DNA of 5,961 nt. Origin: JBKHJA01 sp046538375. GTDB taxonomy: Bacteria; Acidobacteriota; Aminicenantia; Aminicenantales; Aminicenantaceae. How positions within the stretch are numbered: position 1 is the stretch's first letter; each line of letters starts with the position of its first letter. A program made the translations under genes and the position numbers. The stretch is from positions 1 to 5,961 of the forward strand of contig JBKHJA010000125.1 of the NCBI GenBank assembly GCA_046538375.1, in the 5' to 3' direction. The notes beneath the pieces are model-generated. The model did no database searches. It was not told the DNA's origin and saw only the letters and a program-made list of their open reading frames with translations. Below, in pieces: positions 1-5,610 of the stretch.

Positions 1-170
1 AGGACTTGCTAAAAATTTGTGATATCATATTTTATTTTCTCTTTGAAAGTCTAGCTACTTAAGGCTGGAATGTTGGTGCAACTCCTGAAATACAATCTAT
101 ATATGACAGCTCCGATGGTTTTTTATGGGTCATGGATATGTTAAAATTTATTTTCTCAAGGGAGGGAAAA
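1..170. other. Leader before the macro gene, possible propeller-repeat relic
   Basis: No intact gene is visible here. In the + frame open from 63 (just after a TAA at 60-62), codons 87-131 read EIQSIYDSSDGFLWV. This resembles the core of the two-component regulator propeller repeat (Reg_prop; typical core 'SIyeDsdGflWiGT'). The frame then runs through ATG 132 into the macro gene without a propeller continuation. It may be the last scrap of a sensor-kinase propeller gene, or chance. For a promoter, I see only an AT-rich stretch with TACAAT at 91-96 and TATATA at 98-103, neither with a well-spaced -35, so I do not call one. Confidence 0.3.
159..166 (+). promoter_or_regulatory. Ribosome binding site of the macro gene
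   Basis: AGGGAGGG contains GGAGG (161-165), five bases before ATG 171. An in-frame ATG at 132 would add 13 residues (MDMLKFIFSREGK), but it has no such site in front of it and the added residues are not macro-like. The site therefore decides for the start at 171. Confidence 0.75.
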
Positions 171-719
171 ATGAATTATGAACCGTCAAACGTTATAATT
201 GAATGTGTCCAGGCGGATATTGCTTCCCAAGCAGATATCACCGCTGTGGTAAATGCCGCTAATGCCCAGCTTAGGATGGGAGGAGGTGTGGCCGGTGCTA
301 TTCACCGGGCTGCCGGACCCGGCCTGGAAGAGGAATGCCGGCCTTTAGCTCCCATTAAACCTGGAGAAGCTGTTATAACCGGGGGACACGGAATGCCGAA
401 CCGCTATGTCATCCACTGTCTGGGACCTATCTACGGTGAAGACAAGCCCGAAGATGAACTTTTGGCCAGTTGTTACCGCAATGCTTTGAAACTTGCAGAA
501 CAGCACAAAATTGATTCCATTGCTTTTCCGGCTATTTCAACAGGAGCTTTTGGTTATCCCATGGAGGAAGCTGCCGAGATAGCCTTCAAAACCATTTTGA
601 AGATTCTCCCGCAACTTCGCCATGTCAAAAGGATTCGCTTTGTTCTCTACAGTAAAAGTGATCTGGAAATTCATGAGAAAAAGTTATCCCGATTGCAGGA
701 GCAAGTTCAGGGAGTATAG
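171..719 (+). CDS. Macro domain protein (ADP-ribose / O-acetyl-ADP-ribose binding)
   Basis: A 182-residue cytosolic protein made of one macro domain, which is normal for bacterial stand-alone members. Visible motifs in order are ADI (D16, adenine-side contact), VVNAAN (N28-N31), GGGVAGAIHRAAG (37-49, the loop around the distal ribose), GEAVITGGHGMPNRYVIH (65-82) and FPAISTGAFGYP (119-130, the diphosphate loop). The family binds ADP-ribose, and many members remove ADP-ribose from proteins or deacetylate O-acetyl-ADP-ribose. One point matters for function. YmdB/MacroD-type enzymes usually have Asp in GGGVDGAIH, whereas here the residue is Ala41. Either another mechanism is used (as in AF1521-like members that lack this Asp) or the protein is a reader rather than an eraser. 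The gene stands alone on the + strand, convergent with the minus-strand fragments downstream. The family call is firm; the activity is not. Confidence 0.9.
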   Translation: MNYEPSNVIIECVQADIASQADITAVVNAANAQLRMGGGVAGAIHRAAGPGLEEECRPLAPIKPGEAVITGGHGMPNRYVIHCLGPIYGEDKPEDELLASCYRNALKLAEQHKIDSIAFPAISTGAFGYPMEEAAEIAFKTILKILPQLRHVKRIRFVLYSKSDLEIHEKKLSRLQEQVQGV

Positions 720-731
720 GCAGTAAATTTC

Positions 732-779
732 TTGCCGAAAATTAAAATTCGCACTGTTACCAACCGTAAGGATTTAGGT
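732..779 (+). pseudogene. Possible N-terminal scrap of a GNAT-type acetyltransferase gene
   Basis: Starting at TTG 732, twelve bases after the macro gene's stop, the + frame reads PKIKIRTVTNRKDLGSFI. This resembles the opening of a group of GNAT-fold proteins that begin roughly '(I/V)R.VT..KDL..FI.FPY.LY'. The similarity ends near 780, where the opposite strand begins to hold the end of the PD40 fragment. The open frame runs on to 917, but there it is only the complement of that fragment. A weak AGG at 718-720 could serve as ribosome site. My reading is that a gene downstream of the macro gene was cut off by the same rearrangement that brought in the PD40 piece. It rests on a remembered N-terminal pattern of about 16 residues and may be chance. 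Confidence 0.3.
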
Positions 780-783
780 TCTT

Positions 784-1173
784 TTATTCCGTCCAATCAG
801 GAAAGAGATCTCCCCCAGGGGTATCCAGCAGAAGAGAAACTTTTCCTGTTTTTACCTCAACTAGATAGAGAGCCCAGTTTCCGGCTAAACGGCTGCCGTA
901 GTCTTCGACTGAGCTGAAGACTATGAACTTGCCGTCCGGAGACCAGGCGGGAAAATACTCATGGGTTTCGTCTATAAAGGTCAGCCTTTTTTTGTTGCTT
1001 CCGTCCGGATTTATAAGCCAGATATCTGCTTTATCATTATTCTCGGTTGAAACATAGGCCAGTTTTTTTCCGTCCGGTGAGAAATGAGCCCGGCAGCTTT
1101 TGCCACCTTCCGCCAGAAAAATAGATTCATTGGTCAGGAAATCATGCATGACTGCGTCCCAACCCCGTGATCT
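784..1173 (-). pseudogene. C-terminal fragment of a PD40/TolB-like beta-propeller protein
   Basis: The frame gives two clear PD40 (WD40-like, TolB-type) blades: AHFSPDGKKLAYVS (residues 21-34 counted from ATG 1149) followed by DIWLINPDGSNKKRLT, and PAWSPDGKFIVFSS (67-80). A final FPDWTE before the TAA is a usual end point for such proteins. Complete family members have six or more blades, often with a signal peptide or a protease domain, so only the last 120 or so residues remain. ATG 1149 overlaps the stop of the M20 remnant (ATGCATGA), but it is internal to the propeller rather than a native start. In the same frame the sequence is open back to a TGA at 1174-1176, so family-like coding may begin a few codons upstream, at the junction. 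A short protein could in principle be made by coupling to the upstream frame. I infer a remnant created by deletion. Confidence 0.75.
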
Positions 1174-1519
1174 TCATGTCTGAACTTCCCCGGCCGTAAA
1201 GGCGATCACCCTGTATGTCCGCCCTAAAATGTGAGCTTGAATCCGCGGGAACCACATCATAGTGTCCATGAAAATGAAGAGTCTCTCTTCCTTCTCCCCA
1301 ATATCCTAGGACGGAGAAGCGGGGGAACTTTCCATGGGGAACTTCAGCCACCCGGTGTCTGACACCCCAACTCCTTAACTTCTCGGAGAGGTAGTGGACA
1401 CACTTTCTGTAGAATTTTCCGGGAGGATTGACCGTAGGGATGGCGATGAGTTCAGAGAGGGTCTCCAGGATTTGTGCTCTGTACTCCTGGATTCTTTCCT
1501 TAATCTCCTTTTCGGCCAT
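1142..1519 (-). pseudogene. N-terminal fragment of an M20-family metallopeptidase (ArgE/DapE/CPG2-like)
   Basis: About 125 residues remain of a family whose members have about 400. They include ELIAIPTVNPPG (the usual N-terminal motif), LHFHGHYDVVPA with the zinc-binding His and catalytic Asp (HYD, residues 86-88 from ATG 1519), and LYGRGSSDMK with the bridging zinc Asp (residue 114). Intact relatives continue DMKGG. Here the sequence switches to ITGLGRSHA and stops, so the lid domain and the remaining zinc ligands are missing and no peptidase activity is expected. ATG 1519 lies 20 bases inside the end of the nitroreductase gene, a typical translational-coupling start. An upstream TTG at 1540 is a weaker alternative. 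The overlap suggests the intact gene was the next cistron of the minus-strand operon. The break at about 1165-1172 joins it to the PD40 fragment. Confidence 0.85.
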
Positions 1520-2615
1520 TGTTTTCTGAGAAAGATTCAAAAATAACCATATCTTCCAGATCCTTCTTGGGAGGAGCCTCCGGCCATTTGGAAGGAATCC
1601 CGATGGGAGTGAAACAGATGAGTTTATATTTCTGGGGTATGCGGAAAAATATTTTCATTTTTTCTTCTGGAAAAAAGGTGGTGTAAAAGCCCGTTCCATA
1701 GCCCAGGGCCCTGGCTGCTATCATCAGATGTCCTGCAGCCAGGATCCCGTCATAGAGAACATAATCGCCATATTCTGCCTCGCTGTCAACCAGCACAGCC
1801 ACATAAACAGGAGCAGAAAGCACATCTTCAAGAACGTCTTCGACTTTCTTCTGGGCTTGTCGAATCTGTTCTGGTGTAGGATTCTTTCTGTTCTGGTATC
1901 TTTCCAGGAACCAGAAGAGAGCCTCTTTTTGCAGCGCCTCCAATTTTTCCCTGTCCTCTATGACCATAAATTTCCAGGGCTGCTGATTGCCTGCGGTGGG
2001 AGCAGCGCAGGCTGCATCAAGAATTTTGAGAACATGCTCTTTAGGGACCGGTGTGGGCATGAATTTGCGAACCGTACGCCGGTTCTTTATGACGCTGAAA
2101 AGGAAGGTTTGATCGGAAGTATACTCCGTCCTCCCGTTGTCCTCTGTATAATAGTGATTGATAGGTGTGCAGATATCAGCCACCACTTTCCACATACCCT
2201 CTTCCTTGTGGAAAATCAGGGTGAAGCAGGAATCCAGATGATACATTCTTCCTTCTGGCAGTTTGCTTTTATAATGGAAAACAGCCGTGGTGTATCCATA
2301 ATCCTTCCCTTCATGGGCCTCCAGAAAATCGACAGGCATCTGCCAGCCGGTCTCTTTAAACCAATCTTTATGAAAATTGTAATAGCCCTGCCGCGTATCG
2401 ATCAGTTTTCCTTTGCTGGTCAGGAAGAAGAACTCCTCACGGTCGCTCACTGTGGTGAAGAGAGTTTTTAGATCCGAATTCTGGACAGCTTCCACATAAA
2501 TATCAAATGTTTCCTTTAGGGATAGACCGGCTCGATTATCAGGTAAAGCTGAGAGATAACAGGCCATAATGAAGAAAATCAGAAATAGTGCTGTATCAAT
2601 TTTTTTTCTTCTCAT
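1500..2615 (-). CDS. Putative lipoprotein: NTF2-like domain fused to an FMN nitroreductase domain
   Basis: A 371-residue protein in three parts. Residues 1-19 are a signal peptide (MRRKK, a hydrophobic run, then FIMAC) that fits the lipobox pattern with Cys19 as the lipidated residue. Residues about 33-155 look like an NTF2/SnoaL (DUF4440-like) cone fold, with an amphipathic first helix (ETFDIYVEAVQNSDL) and a late strand FTLIFHKEEGMWKVVAD. Residues about 172-357 are a nitroreductase domain, with RRTVRKF (179-185) and PTAGNQQPW (206-214) for FMN binding, GILAAGHLMIAARALGYGTG (290-309), and a closing PIGIPSKWPEAPPKK. Nitroreductases of this type transfer electrons from NAD(P)H via FMN and are normally cytosolic and without a signal peptide, so the export signal and the extra domain are both unusual. 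The start is firm, because GGAGG (2621-2625) lies five bases before ATG 2615. The gene follows the CPBP gene by 25 bases, and its 3' end overlaps the M20 remnant. Substrate and electron donor are unknown. Confidence 0.85.
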   Translation of the reverse strand: MRRKKIDTALFLIFFIMACYLSALPDNRAGLSLKETFDIYVEAVQNSDLKTLFTTVSDREEFFFLTSKGKLIDTRQGYYNFHKDWFKETGWQMPVDFLEAHEGKDYGYTTAVFHYKSKLPEGRMYHLDSCFTLIFHKEEGMWKVVADICTPINHYYTEDNGRTEYTSDQTFLFSVIKNRRTVRKFMPTPVPKEHVLKILDAACAAPTAGNQQPWKFMVIEDREKLEALQKEALFWFLERYQNRKNPTPEQIRQAQKKVEDVLEDVLSAPVYVAVLVDSEAEYGDYVLYDGILAAGHLMIAARALGYGTGFYTTFFPEEKMKIFFRIPQKYKLICFTPIGIPSKWPEAPPKKDLEDMVIFESFSENNGRKGD

Positions 2616-2640
2616 GAATCCCTCCTTTTGTTTACCCTCC

Positions 2641-3438
2641 TCATCCTGAATTTTTTCCTTTCTTTATTTTCCTTAGAGCGATAAAAGAAAAGGCGAGCAG
2701 CACAACCGTTCCTATTAGCCCCTCTTCGGGATCGAACAGAATCCTATCAGTTCCCAAAAACACTCCTTGGATATTGCCGTATCCAAACAAAGAATACTCC
2801 AGTGCATTCCAGACACCATGGAAAAGGCTGGGAGCCAAGAGGCTTTTAGACTCAATGAAGAGATAGCCCAAAAGGATGCCCAGCAAAAAAAGATTGACCA
2901 CATACACGGCGGAGCTTCCTAAACCAGAGCCTAAGAGAATAAGGGAAGGGGGAATATGCCAGAGGCTAAACAATACAGAAGAAATGAGCAATGCCTTGTA
3001 TAAACCCAGATGGGCTAACCTGTTTATCAAGTATCCTCTGAAGCCCAGCTCCTCGGTGATTAGAGCAGCCACGAAGGTCAGGAAAGCAGTGAGGGCAATG
3101 ATAATAATCAAAGTTCCTATATTCACCTCGGCCTCTACCCTGATGAAGGGATTTTCCATCCTGCTTAAATTGATCTCGTGGACGAAGCCGAAGATAAAAT
3201 CCATGAGAAAAATTATACAAATAATGATTATAGGGAGAGCAAAGGACTGTCCTATTCTTATCCAGGGGCATGCTCGAAATCCTAGATCTTGAATTCTGTC
3301 TCTGTGCAAGAATTTCTGAAAAAGAAGAGCAGCTAAGCCTACAGGAAGAACAAAAAAGTGGGCTAAATCGGGATCTTCGGTTAAGCTCCCCAGAGTGATG
3401 AAAACAAGGCAGATAAGGAAATACAGGATCACTACCAT
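2641..3438 (-). CDS. CPBP-family intramembrane protease (Rce1/Abi type)
   Basis: A 265-residue polytopic membrane protein. Hydrophobic segments lie at about 2-18, 27-41, 65-86, 108-127, 149-170, 178-195 and 240-255. All three family motifs are present: EELGFR (E129, E130, R134), FSLWH (F157 to H161) and HGVWN (H207 to N211). In the CPBP/Rce1 family these intramembrane Glu and His residues form the catalytic site. Known members process prenylated proteins in eukaryotes, or act in bacteriocin self-immunity and peptide maturation in bacteria; the substrate here is unknown. ATG 3438 overlaps the stop of the upstream gene (ATGGTAG, 7 nt), with AGGA eight bases before it, so translation is probably coupled to the metalloprotease-like lipoprotein gene. 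The motifs are complete and the length is normal, so I expect an active protein. Confidence 0.92.
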   Translation of the reverse strand: MVVILYFLICLVFITLGSLTEDPDLAHFFVLPVGLAALLFQKFLHRDRIQDLGFRACPWIRIGQSFALPIIIICIIFLMDFIFGFVHEINLSRMENPFIRVEAEVNIGTLIIIIALTAFLTFVAALITEELGFRGYLINRLAHLGLYKALLISSVLFSLWHIPPSLILLGSGLGSSAVYVVNLFLLGILLGYLFIESKSLLAPSLFHGVWNALEYSLFGYGNIQGVFLGTDRILFDPEEGLIGTVVLLAFSFIALRKIKKGKNSG

Positions 3439-4541
3439 CTCATCATCCTGGGAGAAGTATCAGGCCGCCCTTCTACCTTTAAGCGGGAAAGCCTGTTGAG
3501 TATTTGAGGATAAAAAGCATTCAAATCCTTATATTTATCCCGGTTCTTATCATACTCATCAAAATAGGCGTAAAAATGGGGGAGGAGTTTAAACCCTTTT
3601 TTCATCTCCTTCTGCATCATCTCTCTGGCCTTTTCTTCGCCGAAGGCTTTCCTTACCAGATGGAGCTGGCCGGCGGTGACCATGTGTTCGGCAAATGCCC
3701 TGTCCCAATCCCTGTACCCCATGCGGCTGAAGTCCTCTTTCAATGGCTGGTAGAGATAGGATAGTTTATTGATCTGCTCTGAATAGTCCAGGGAGATGGG
3801 TTCTATGAAACTGTGGCTGAACTCATGGAAAGCGAAATAAGCACAGGAAAAGCTGTCCTCAAAACCCAGCCCCCCATCGAGGTGATAAAACCGCCAATTC
3901 CCTTCTTTATCTTGGACTTCCACATGGGTGGCTGACTGGGCCATGAAAGGACAAGGAACAAGGTAGAAGCGCTCCACTTCCCTTCCGTAGAATTCCTCCA
4001 GCAACTGAGGTATGTCGATGGACAGGAGGTTGTCTTTAACTCCATCTATGAGGGTTTGAATGTCCTGTTTCTGGTCCTTCCAGAATTCCTCGAAACTTGA
4101 GGCCGTGTAAAAATCCCGGACCACTGATAGGTAATCCTCGATCAGTTTTTCCATATCTCTCCACTCTTTATATTCAGAAGGAATCTCTGCTATTAAGCGA
4201 GCGTCCGGAAAATCAGAGTGATAGAGGGCGATGTAATTGAGGGCAAAGTACCACATTCTTCTGAACATCTTGTCCGTCATCATCACCGCTGGATGGTCTT
4301 TAAAATCATGGAAATAATCTTGTGCCTCCGCCACGAGGGGATGGGAAAACCGGTCCTTCATCCCCTCGCCAGAGGGAGAAAGAACAACCAGAATATGAAA
4401 CACTGCCAAGTTTCTGGGACAAGTGATCCATAACTTCTTGCTGACTTTCACTTCATGGTTAGCATAACTCTTGACGCATGACAAAAACAAAATCAAAGCG
4501 ACGAAAATAACGATGATCAGGATTATAAGTTTTTTACTCAT
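3432..4541 (-). CDS. Putative lipoprotein with an HEXXH zinc-protease motif (DUF4932-like)
   Basis: 369 residues from ATG 4541. Residues 1-22 form a signal peptide (MSKK, a long hydrophobic stretch, then LFLSC) that fits a lipobox with Cys22, so the protein is probably anchored outside the cytoplasm. Near the C-terminal half is YFAFHEFSHSFIEP with HEFSH (H239, E240, H243), the zinc-binding and catalytic signature of zincin metalloproteases. About 42 residues later, RAFAEH offers Glu285 as a third, gluzincin-type zinc ligand. The HEFSHSF(I/V).P wording recalls the uncharacterised DUF4932 family, though that name is from memory. The rest is acidic and aromatic-rich with no familiar domain. The longer frame from GTG 4613 adds 24 basic residues and lacks a ribosome site, so it was rejected. 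This is the first gene of the unit, followed by the CPBP protease with a 7-nt overlap. The substrate is unknown. The protease call is by motif; the lipoprotein call is by signal. Confidence 0.8.
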   Translation of the reverse strand: MSKKLIILIIVIFVALILFLSCVKSYANHEVKVSKKLWITCPRNLAVFHILVVLSPSGEGMKDRFSHPLVAEAQDYFHDFKDHPAVMMTDKMFRRMWYFALNYIALYHSDFPDARLIAEIPSEYKEWRDMEKLIEDYLSVVRDFYTASSFEEFWKDQKQDIQTLIDGVKDNLLSIDIPQLLEEFYGREVERFYLVPCPFMAQSATHVEVQDKEGNWRFYHLDGGLGFEDSFSCAYFAFHEFSHSFIEPISLDYSEQINKLSYLYQPLKEDFSRMGYRDWDRAFAEHMVTAGQLHLVRKAFGEEKAREMMQKEMKKGFKLLPHFYAYFDEYDKNRDKYKDLNAFYPQILNRLSRLKVEGRPDTSPRMMRW

Positions 4542-4549
4542 TCTTGCAT

Positions 4550-4555
4550 CTCCCC
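4550..4555 (-). promoter_or_regulatory. Ribosome binding site of the HEXXH lipoprotein gene
   Basis: On the minus strand GGGGAG lies eight bases before ATG 4541. It sets the start at the MSKK signal peptide and not at the upstream in-frame GTG at 4613. Confidence 0.7.
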
Positions 4556-4631
4556 ATTTTTTTCTCCTCTTCTTGGAGGAAATCATACGGAGCCGAACAC
4601 ACACTACCTGCACTCAGGCCTCTAATGGTTG

Positions 4632-4659
4632 AGTATATCCTAAATCGTGTGCGTTTCAA
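4632..4659 (-). promoter_or_regulatory. Putative sigma70-type promoter of the minus-strand operon
   Basis: On the minus strand TTGAAA (4659-4654) and TATACT (4637-4632) are separated by 16 bases, giving five of six matches to each consensus hexamer. Transcription would begin near 4625 and leave a leader of about 85 bases before ATG 4541. A short inverted repeat, GTTGA (4628-4632) and TCAAC (4656-4660), brackets the element and could be an operator half-site pair, although 5-bp arms may be chance. Confidence 0.5.
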
Positions 4660-4890
4660 CTCCCAATTCCAAGCTTTTTCGACCCCGCCAATTTCAGATA
4701 AAAATTAAAGGCAAAATTCATGCCAAATCTTAATCCATTTAAAAAAAGTCCCATCTTCCCTGGACAATCCTCTAAATCGTTCATATAAGGGTATGAAGTT
4801 TTGGACACCCAGAAAATTGACTGGCAAATTGTAAAGATTTTTACAACTCAATCCGTCTGAGGTGGACTCCTAATTTATTTGCTGATAATC
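4660..4890. other. Non-coding stretch between the divergent genes
   Basis: No coding frame resembling a family was seen on either strand. The stretch holds two weak palindromes: GGCA...TGCC within an interrupted ATTAA...TTAAT pair at about 4706-4735, and GTAAA-GATT-TTTAC at 4831-4844. TTGACT at 4817-4822 could be a -35 for the HEAT gene on the + strand, but no convincing -10 follows at normal spacing. I do not assign a function. Confidence 0.4.
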
Positions 4891-4903
4891 GAGGATTTCC
4901 AGC

Positions 4904-5251
4904 TTGAGCTTGCCGATGATCTCTGAGACAGCCAGCGTAAAACCTATATGTTCTCGAGCGAGAGAAGAATTTAATGGGGATTGTGTTGAAGCCTTGATGG
5001 TTCTCATCGAATCTGATGCGTTTAGCTTTAGAGAAAAGAATAAGGCCATCTATGCATTAGGACAGATGGGGGATAAGAGAGCCCTGCCTCTTTTGGAAAA
5101 ACTGAACACAGGCGAAGTTCAGAAGAAACCTTATGATCCTAGTAAATATATTGTTCAGTACTCTGTGAAAAAGGCGATCAAACAAATAAAAGGGGAGTTC
5201 TCCTTGATTTACTTGGACTGCAAAAAAAATAATCATCCCATATTTATTTGA
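4904..5251 (+). CDS. Short HEAT-repeat protein, possibly truncated at both ends
   Basis: 115 residues. The centre has KPICSRAREEFNGDCVEALM (14-32) followed by a classic HEAT helix pair, EKNKAIYALGQMGDKRALPLLEKL (44-67), and a second helix QYSVKKAIKQIKG (85-97). HEAT repeats are protein-binding scaffolds; no enzymatic residues are visible. Similar small bacterial proteins with the same PICSRARE...NGDCVEAL block usually have, as I remember them, a Cys-rich N-terminal segment, which is missing here. TTG 4904 has GAGGA (4891-4895) eight bases upstream, so it can serve as start; ATG 4916 is an alternative without a ribosome site. The last 16 or so residues (from about residue 99) are not HEAT-like and run into the transposase remnant in another frame. 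The native end may therefore have been replaced by an insertion. The family feature is firm; intactness is doubtful. Confidence 0.65.
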   Translation: MSLPMISETASVKPICSRAREEFNGDCVEALMVLIESDAFSFREKNKAIYALGQMGDKRALPLLEKLNTGEVQKKPYDPSKYIVQYSVKKAIKQIKGEFSLIYLDCKKNNHPIFI

Positions 5252-5441
5252 AGTCAATCCATTGATCTGTCCTCAATGCGGCGGAGAGATGAAAGTGACC
5301 TCCTTTATCGAAGATCACAAAGTTATCGACAAGATTATCGCTCACCTCAAGCTTACCTTCATGGCCGAACGGCCTCCTCCGTCTCAAGTTGTCCAGCAGC
5401 AACTCTTAATGGCTGCCGAGGAGATGGGCGAGTATTTCTGA
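5247..5441 (+). pseudogene. C-terminal tail of an IS91-like (Y2) transposase, copy 1
   Basis: The + frame, lacking any start of its own, reads FEVNPLICPQCGGEMKV, then SFIEDHKVIDKIIAHLKL, then ERPPP, and ends EEMGEYF before TGA. A (Y/F)EV(D/N)PL.CP.CGG(E/K)M block, a 'FIE...VI.KIL.HL' helix and a proline patch are the usual tail of IS91/IS801-type rolling-circle transposases (Y2_Tnp, PF04986). CPQC is one half of a zinc-ribbon-like motif. The catalytic HUH and tyrosine region, some 250 or more residues upstream in full proteins, is absent, so this is a dead fragment. In the same frame the sequence stays open back to TGA 5205-5207, so the break with the HEAT gene lies at about 5205-5246, near an A8 run (5222-5229). 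The family call comes from memory of the motif order. Confidence 0.75.
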
Positions 5442-5451
5442 GAGCACTCAT

Positions 5452-5483
5452 GACTCCTTTTTGCCTATTCGAGAGGAGGAGTC
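5452..5483 (+). repeat. Inverted repeat just after transposase tail 1
   Basis: GACTCCT (5452-5458) and AGGAGTC (5477-5483) pair perfectly. With G-U pairs the stem can extend to about 11 bp around a loop of about 10. It begins 11 bases after the transposase stop. It may be a remnant of the element's end or a terminator. The right arm doubles as the AGGAGG ribosome site of the next small frame. Confidence 0.45.
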
Positions 5484-5487
5484 TATT

Positions 5488-5562
5488 TTGAAGCTTACTT
5501 TTTTGCTTTTTTTGTCGTCTTGTTTCTTTGTTTTATCCTTGACCTTATCTTTTTTCCTGTGA
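5488..5562 (+). pseudogene. Hydrophobic leader-like small frame with a good ribosome site
   Basis: AGGAGG (5474-5479) stands eight bases before TTG 5488. The frame then encodes 24 residues, MKLTFLLFLSSCFFVLSL onward, and stops at TGA 5560-5562. A basic second residue plus a long hydrophobic run looks like a signal peptide, or a tiny membrane peptide. No continuation in either other frame resembles a known family. I read it as the start of a broken exported-protein gene. It could instead be a real small membrane protein, or a chance product of the T-rich sequence. Confidence 0.25.
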
Positions 5563-5610
5563 TATGTTCATTCCAGGATGTCAGTTGGTGGAAATTGAGG
5601 AAAATTGTGA

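Noticed and set aside
720..783. Terminator between the convergent macro and PD40 frames
   Set aside because: Only a 4-bp CGAA/TTCG pairing with an AT-rich loop was found, too weak to call.
784..1519. M20 plus PD40 as one two-domain protein
   Set aside because: The two parts are in different frames with a stop at the joint, and each is a partial domain. A deletion scar fits better than a fusion.
1728..2471. A 247-codon open frame on the + strand
   Set aside because: It lies wholly opposite the nitroreductase fusion gene, which has clear motifs, a signal peptide and a ribosome site. The + translation has no family pattern and no ribosome site.
2876..3292. A 138-codon + frame opposite the CPBP gene, plus smaller minus frames at 2715-2903 and 2966-3271
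   Set aside because: All are shadows of the CPBP gene, whose three motifs are complete in its own frame.
3504..4433. Open frames overlapping the HEXXH lipoprotein gene (3504-3764 +, 3803-4045 -, 4218-4433 +)
   Set aside because: They are shadows without recognisable protein character. The lipoprotein frame carries the HEFSH motif and signal peptide.
4542..4613. Start of the HEXXH lipoprotein at GTG 4613
   Set aside because: It would put 24 basic residues before the signal peptide and has no ribosome site, whereas GGGGAG stands eight bases before ATG 4541.
5057..5257. A 66-codon minus-strand frame
   Set aside because: It is the complement of the HEAT-repeat frame and lacks a family pattern.
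5276..5491. A 71-codon + frame beginning MRRRDESDLL
   Set aside because: It is a shadow of the transposase tail, which has the CPQCGG and EDHKVIDKI pattern in another frame.
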